A stretch of DNA of 64,000 bases from assembly GCA_964236535.1 (NCBI GenBank), contig CAXSEF010000005.1, positions 1 through 64,000 of the forward strand. The letters run 5' to 3'. The stretch comes from CAXSEF01 sp964236535. Its GTDB lineage: Bacteria > Pseudomonadota > Alphaproteobacteria > Acetobacterales > Acetobacteraceae. The notes under the pieces are model-generated. The model saw nothing but the letters and a program-made list of their open reading frames with translations, ran no database searches and was not told where the DNA came from. The position numbers and the translations under genes are program-made. Positions 61,288 to 64,000 of the stretch are shown one piece after another; position 1 is the stretch's first letter, and each line of letters opens with the position of its first letter.

Positions 61288-62079
61288 CTAGCCCCGCCAC
61301 TCCCGCCAGCGAAGCAGCCCGAACATCGCTCCGATCAACAGCATCGTCAGCACCGCTCCCAGCCGCAACAGCTTGAGGATGGCGACGCTGTAGCGGCCGG
61401 TCACCGCATCGTAGTGGAAGCACAGCAGCAGTACCGGCTGGATCGCCTGCTCCAGCCCGCCGTCGCGCGCCTCGACCACCTTGGCCCGCAGGTCCCCCGC
61501 CTGGTAGCCCACCCCCATCAGCGCACCGGACACCACGCCCGCCGGCGTCGCCACCACCACCCCCGCCGGATGCAGGAACTGCTTGAGCCCGGCGTCGAAC
61601 CGGCTCCGCCACCCGATCGAGGCCTCCACTGCCGCCAGCGCTGCGGGCCCGCCGGTCAGGAAATGCCAGCCCTGCGCGGCGCCCGGCGCTGGATAGCGCG
61701 CCATGTCGTCGCGCAACGCACGCTCCGCATCCGCCGGCGTCTCGGCCGGGTCGATGCTGACAAACAGCAGCGTGTAGTCACGCGAAGCAGCCAGGCCGCT
61801 GCCCGCCAGCGCGGTGAACAGGTCGTCGCGCACCACCCCGCACAGTGACGGGCAGTTGAAATACCCCAGCACCAGCAGGACCGGGCGCTCCCCCAGCAGC
61901 GTGCCCAGCGTCACCGCGCGCCCGTCCGCCTCGACCAGTGCCGCCCCCTTCGGCAGCGACGTCCCAGGCTGCGGCGAGAACCCCAGCCCCGAGACGTCAG
62001 GCCCGGCCGCCGCGCCGGATGCCAGCAGCATCAGCAGCATCGTGGAGGACGCGAACAGCCGCAACACGGACAGCATCAT
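61288..62079 (-). CDS. SCO1/SenC copper chaperone
   Basis: A thioredoxin-fold protein for copper delivery to the CuA site of cytochrome oxidase. The 263-residue product has a signal peptide, the copper motif FNCPSLCG with C76 and C80, and the distal histidine in FLHPAG. A C-terminal membrane helix (about 240-256, LLRLGAVLTMLLIGAMFGLL) anchors it. No oxidase genes are in the window; it is adjacent to the exported methyltransferase-like gene on the same strand. Confidence 0.88.
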   Translation of the reverse strand: MMLSVLRLFASSTMLLMLLASGAAAGPDVSGLGFSPQPGTSLPKGAALVEADGRAVTLGTLLGERPVLLVLGYFNCPSLCGVVRDDLFTALAGSGLAASRDYTLLFVSIDPAETPADAERALRDDMARYPAPGAAQGWHFLTGGPAALAAVEASIGWRSRFDAGLKQFLHPAGVVVATPAGVVSGALMGVGYQAGDLRAKVVEARDGGLEQAIQPVLLLCFHYDAVTGRYSVAILKLLRLGAVLTMLLIGAMFGLLRWREWRG

Positions 62080-62293
62080 CGCCCAGCTATGCAACGCGGC
62101 AGGGCTCGGCGGAAATCACGTTGCACGGGAACCGTCGAAACACCTGGGTCAGGGCCTGGCTCTGGACCCGTTCGAGCGATGTCCCAAGCATCCCCATGCC
62201 CGGTCAAACGCGAACAGCGGGCGCCACGGCTTGGAAGCGGCGGCGCCTTGCGGTTCTGGGCGGAGCCCATCCGCGTCTGCTTTCAGGCCGGCA

Positions 62294-63274
62294 TCATTCC
62301 GGCGTGAGCGGCAGCGGCCCGGACTGCGGCCCGCGATCATTCGGCGCCGGCTGACCCATCGGCGCCGAATAGGGCGAGGGCGAGTAGAACGGCGGCGCAT
62401 AGGGCACCGGCTGTGGGTACGGCGTCGACGGCGCCACCCCCGCGGGCGCGCCATAGGGCGGAGCGCCAGAGGCTGGAGCACCATGGGGCGACGCCGGGAC
62501 CGCCGGCGATCCTTGCACCGTCGGCGCATAACCCTGCGGGAGGGCAAGGCTGGTGGGCGGCGGCGACAGCGTTCCCGGCGACGCCACCCCCGCTGCCGCG
62601 CCGGTGCCGTCGCCATAACCGGACGCCGGCACCGACGCGCCCAAACCCGGCACCACCGGCATAGGCGTTGGCTGAACCGTCCCACGCGCCCCCGCCGCCC
62701 CGTCCAGCGGCTGAGCCGACACCCCCGTTGGCACGTCGGCGTCCGGCTGCAGCCACGAACGCAGCGAATGCCGGACCTGGTACTCGAACTCCACGTTCAT
62801 GTCGTCCATCATCTGCCGGGTCAGCGCATACAGACGTGAGCGCAGGTCACCCGATCCGTCGGTGCTGGCGCGCGCCACCCGGGCCTCGGCGAAGCCGCGC
62901 GCCTGCCCGTCCGGCCCCACCACGTCGAGCCGCACCGCAAGGCTTCCGGACAGCGAGTCGCCGTGACGCTGCACGGAGGCGTCCTCGATCACGAAAACCG
63001 CCCGCCCGCCGCTGCCGCCCGGAAATACCCGGTCGTGCGCCATCTGGGTCAGCGCCTGGCCTGGCGGCACCGGCGACTCCGCTGCCACGTCGTCCGGGCC
63101 GTGCGTCCTTGCATGGTTCTCGACGTCGAGCGTCGCCACGTTCAGCCGGATCGGCCGCAGGTAGTCGTAGGCGAGCGGCGTGAACACCGGCGGCGGCGCG
63201 TCGCTGCCGCACGACGCCACAACCAGCGGCAACAGCACCGCCAGTGGCAGCAGGAGGATACGGCGGATCGGCAT
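62294..63274 (-). CDS. Lipoprotein with Pro-rich C-terminus
   Basis: Starting at ATG 63274 gives 326 residues with a signal peptide and lipobox VVASC, the cysteine at residue 22. Residues 30-150 form an alpha/beta domain (LAVRLDVVGPDGQARGFAEA and a following helix); the segment 160-326 is Pro/Gly/Tyr-rich and low-complexity. No enzyme signature. Probably an outer-membrane or periplasmic structural lipoprotein. The frame is open upstream without sense. Confidence 0.65.
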   Translation of the reverse strand: MPIRRILLLPLAVLLPLVVASCGSDAPPPVFTPLAYDYLRPIRLNVATLDVENHARTHGPDDVAAESPVPPGQALTQMAHDRVFPGGSGGRAVFVIEDASVQRHGDSLSGSLAVRLDVVGPDGQARGFAEARVARASTDGSGDLRSRLYALTRQMMDDMNVEFEYQVRHSLRSWLQPDADVPTGVSAQPLDGAAGARGTVQPTPMPVVPGLGASVPASGYGDGTGAAAGVASPGTLSPPPTSLALPQGYAPTVQGSPAVPASPHGAPASGAPPYGAPAGVAPSTPYPQPVPYAPPFYSPSPYSAPMGQPAPNDRGPQSGPLPLTPE

Positions 63275-63531
63275 GGACAGCTCCTGGCAGGCGAGCCGCA
63301 CGGTGGCAACGACCCGCCACGGTGGCAAGCGCAGCCGGCAAGGCCAGGGAAGCGCCCCATGTGCCGGCACGAGGACCTGCCACGCGCCGTGCCCCTGCGC
63401 CCAGCCTCCGGACCTCTTGCGCGACCCACCCCGGGGCGCCGCCAACGTGTGGGGTCTGGCGGTTCAACCCCCCGGCAAGCCGCCGCTCGAGGGAGAGCAG
63501 AGGTCCCGGCCTGGCTTTCCCCGGACCCGTC

Positions 63532-64000
63532 CTAGTCCGCCACCTCGCTTCCCCGCACCCCGTCGCGCGCGAACCGGAAGTCGTAGTTGCAGAACTCGCA
63601 GGTCATGACGATGTCGCTGCCCACCGTCATGTGGTCGAGGTCGTCCGCCGGGAACCCCTCCAGGATACCGGCAAGCCGCGAGCGCGAGCACCGGCACCCG
63701 TAGGCCAGCGCCCGCGGCAGGTCCGCGGCCACCCCCTCGTTGCCGAACAGCCGGTACAGCAGCAACTCGGGCGCCAGTGCGTCGTCCAGCAGTTCCGCCT
63801 CGCTCAGCGTCGCCGCCAGCGTCGTCGCCGTTCGCCACGCCTCCTCCTGCGCGGCCGTGTCGAGCTGCGGGTCCACCCCGCCCTCGCCTGCCACCTGCTC
63901 CAGAACCAGCGCCGCCGCCCGCCACCCGGCCTCGGTCCGCTTGCACGCCAGCCGCACCAGGCAGCTCATCTGCTCGCTGGTCTTGAAGTAGTGCAGCGCC
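63532..64000 (-). CDS. hslO: Redox chaperone Hsp33 (partial, C-terminal part)
   Basis: Hsp33 is a redox-regulated holdase activated by oxidation. The window contains the last 156 codons; the 5' end lies beyond 64000. The zinc-binding redox switch is visible as CRC in YGCRCSRSRLAG and CEFC about 30 residues later, the CXC-X27-32-CXXC arrangement of the family. Upstream, LHYFKTSEQMSCLVRLA matches the family N-terminal domain. An internal ATG at 63969 is not the start. Confidence 0.9.
   Translation of the reverse strand, partial: ALHYFKTSEQMSCLVRLACKRTEAGWRAAALVLEQVAGEGGVDPQLDTAAQEEAWRTATTLAATLSEAELLDDALAPELLLYRLFGNEGVAADLPRALAYGCRCSRSRLAGILEGFPADDLDHMTVGSDIVMTCEFCNYDFRFARDGVRGSEVAD

Overview
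The window is high-GC DNA from an alphaproteobacterium, most likely family Acetobacteraceae. The reasons are a meso-diaminopimelate-type MurE, an alphaproteobacterial division-cell-wall (dcw) order ending in ftsQ-ftsA-ftsZ-lpxC-bamD-recN-ligA, an alpha-type RNase P RNA, small genes of alphaproteobacterial style (DUF3297, a MAFKVNYG-type protein, DUF883-like) and dispersed hairpin repeats beginning AAGCAAGG. The genus cannot be fixed from this sequence alone.

Layout. 1-571: the RNase P RNA gene. 750-27308: a plus-strand envelope and division block, mraZ-rsmH-ftsL-ftsI-murE-murF-mraY-murD-ftsW-murG-murC-murB-ddl-ftsQ-ftsA-ftsZ, then lpxC, bamD, recN and ligA. Most junctions up to ftsA are ATGA or TGATG overlaps, so translation is probably coupled. 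Four CCCA boxes at exact 10-bp spacing upstream of mraZ look like a MraZ operator. 27309-28060: an insertion-sequence graveyard with a frameshifted IS1182-type transposase tail, a MITE-like end and a 34-bp perfect palindrome. 28060-34802: housekeeping and small genes (polyamine-type binding protein, DUF883-like protein, a CAT-anticodon tRNA, EttA, GNAT, small secreted proteins). 35011-38687: an overlapping minus-strand pair, a GH13 alpha-amylase-like enzyme with substituted substrate-binding histidines and a PQQ-like beta-propeller protein. 39002-44863: cupin, GlcG-like protein, a frameshifted YdcZ-type transporter, a PRISE-like reductase, an LLM flavin oxidoreductase and a PLP aminotransferase. 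45157-49100: a co-directional trio of DUF3034 outer-membrane-type protein, periplasmic amicyanin-like cupredoxin and membrane GGDEF/EAL protein, the best candidate here for an undescribed functional module. 49165-51644: decay zone with an IS630 relic, an 88-bp MITE with a TTA target duplication and an MBL-fold pseudogene. 51743-64000: HAD phosphatase, then mostly minus-strand genes: ferrochelatase, DUF3297, a DnaQ-type exonuclease, an SDR, three small genes including cspA, an RTX-like glycine-rich protein, an exported methyltransferase-like protein, an SCO protein, a lipoprotein and the 3' part of hslO.

A recurring theme is a two-hairpin repeat. Its second stem differs in sequence between copies yet always pairs, and copies or similar palindromes sit at gene 3' ends, where they appear to have rewritten the C-termini of MurG and LigA. 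A separate 12-bp hairpin encodes the end of MurB. All functional calls come from reading motifs by eye; no database search was run.
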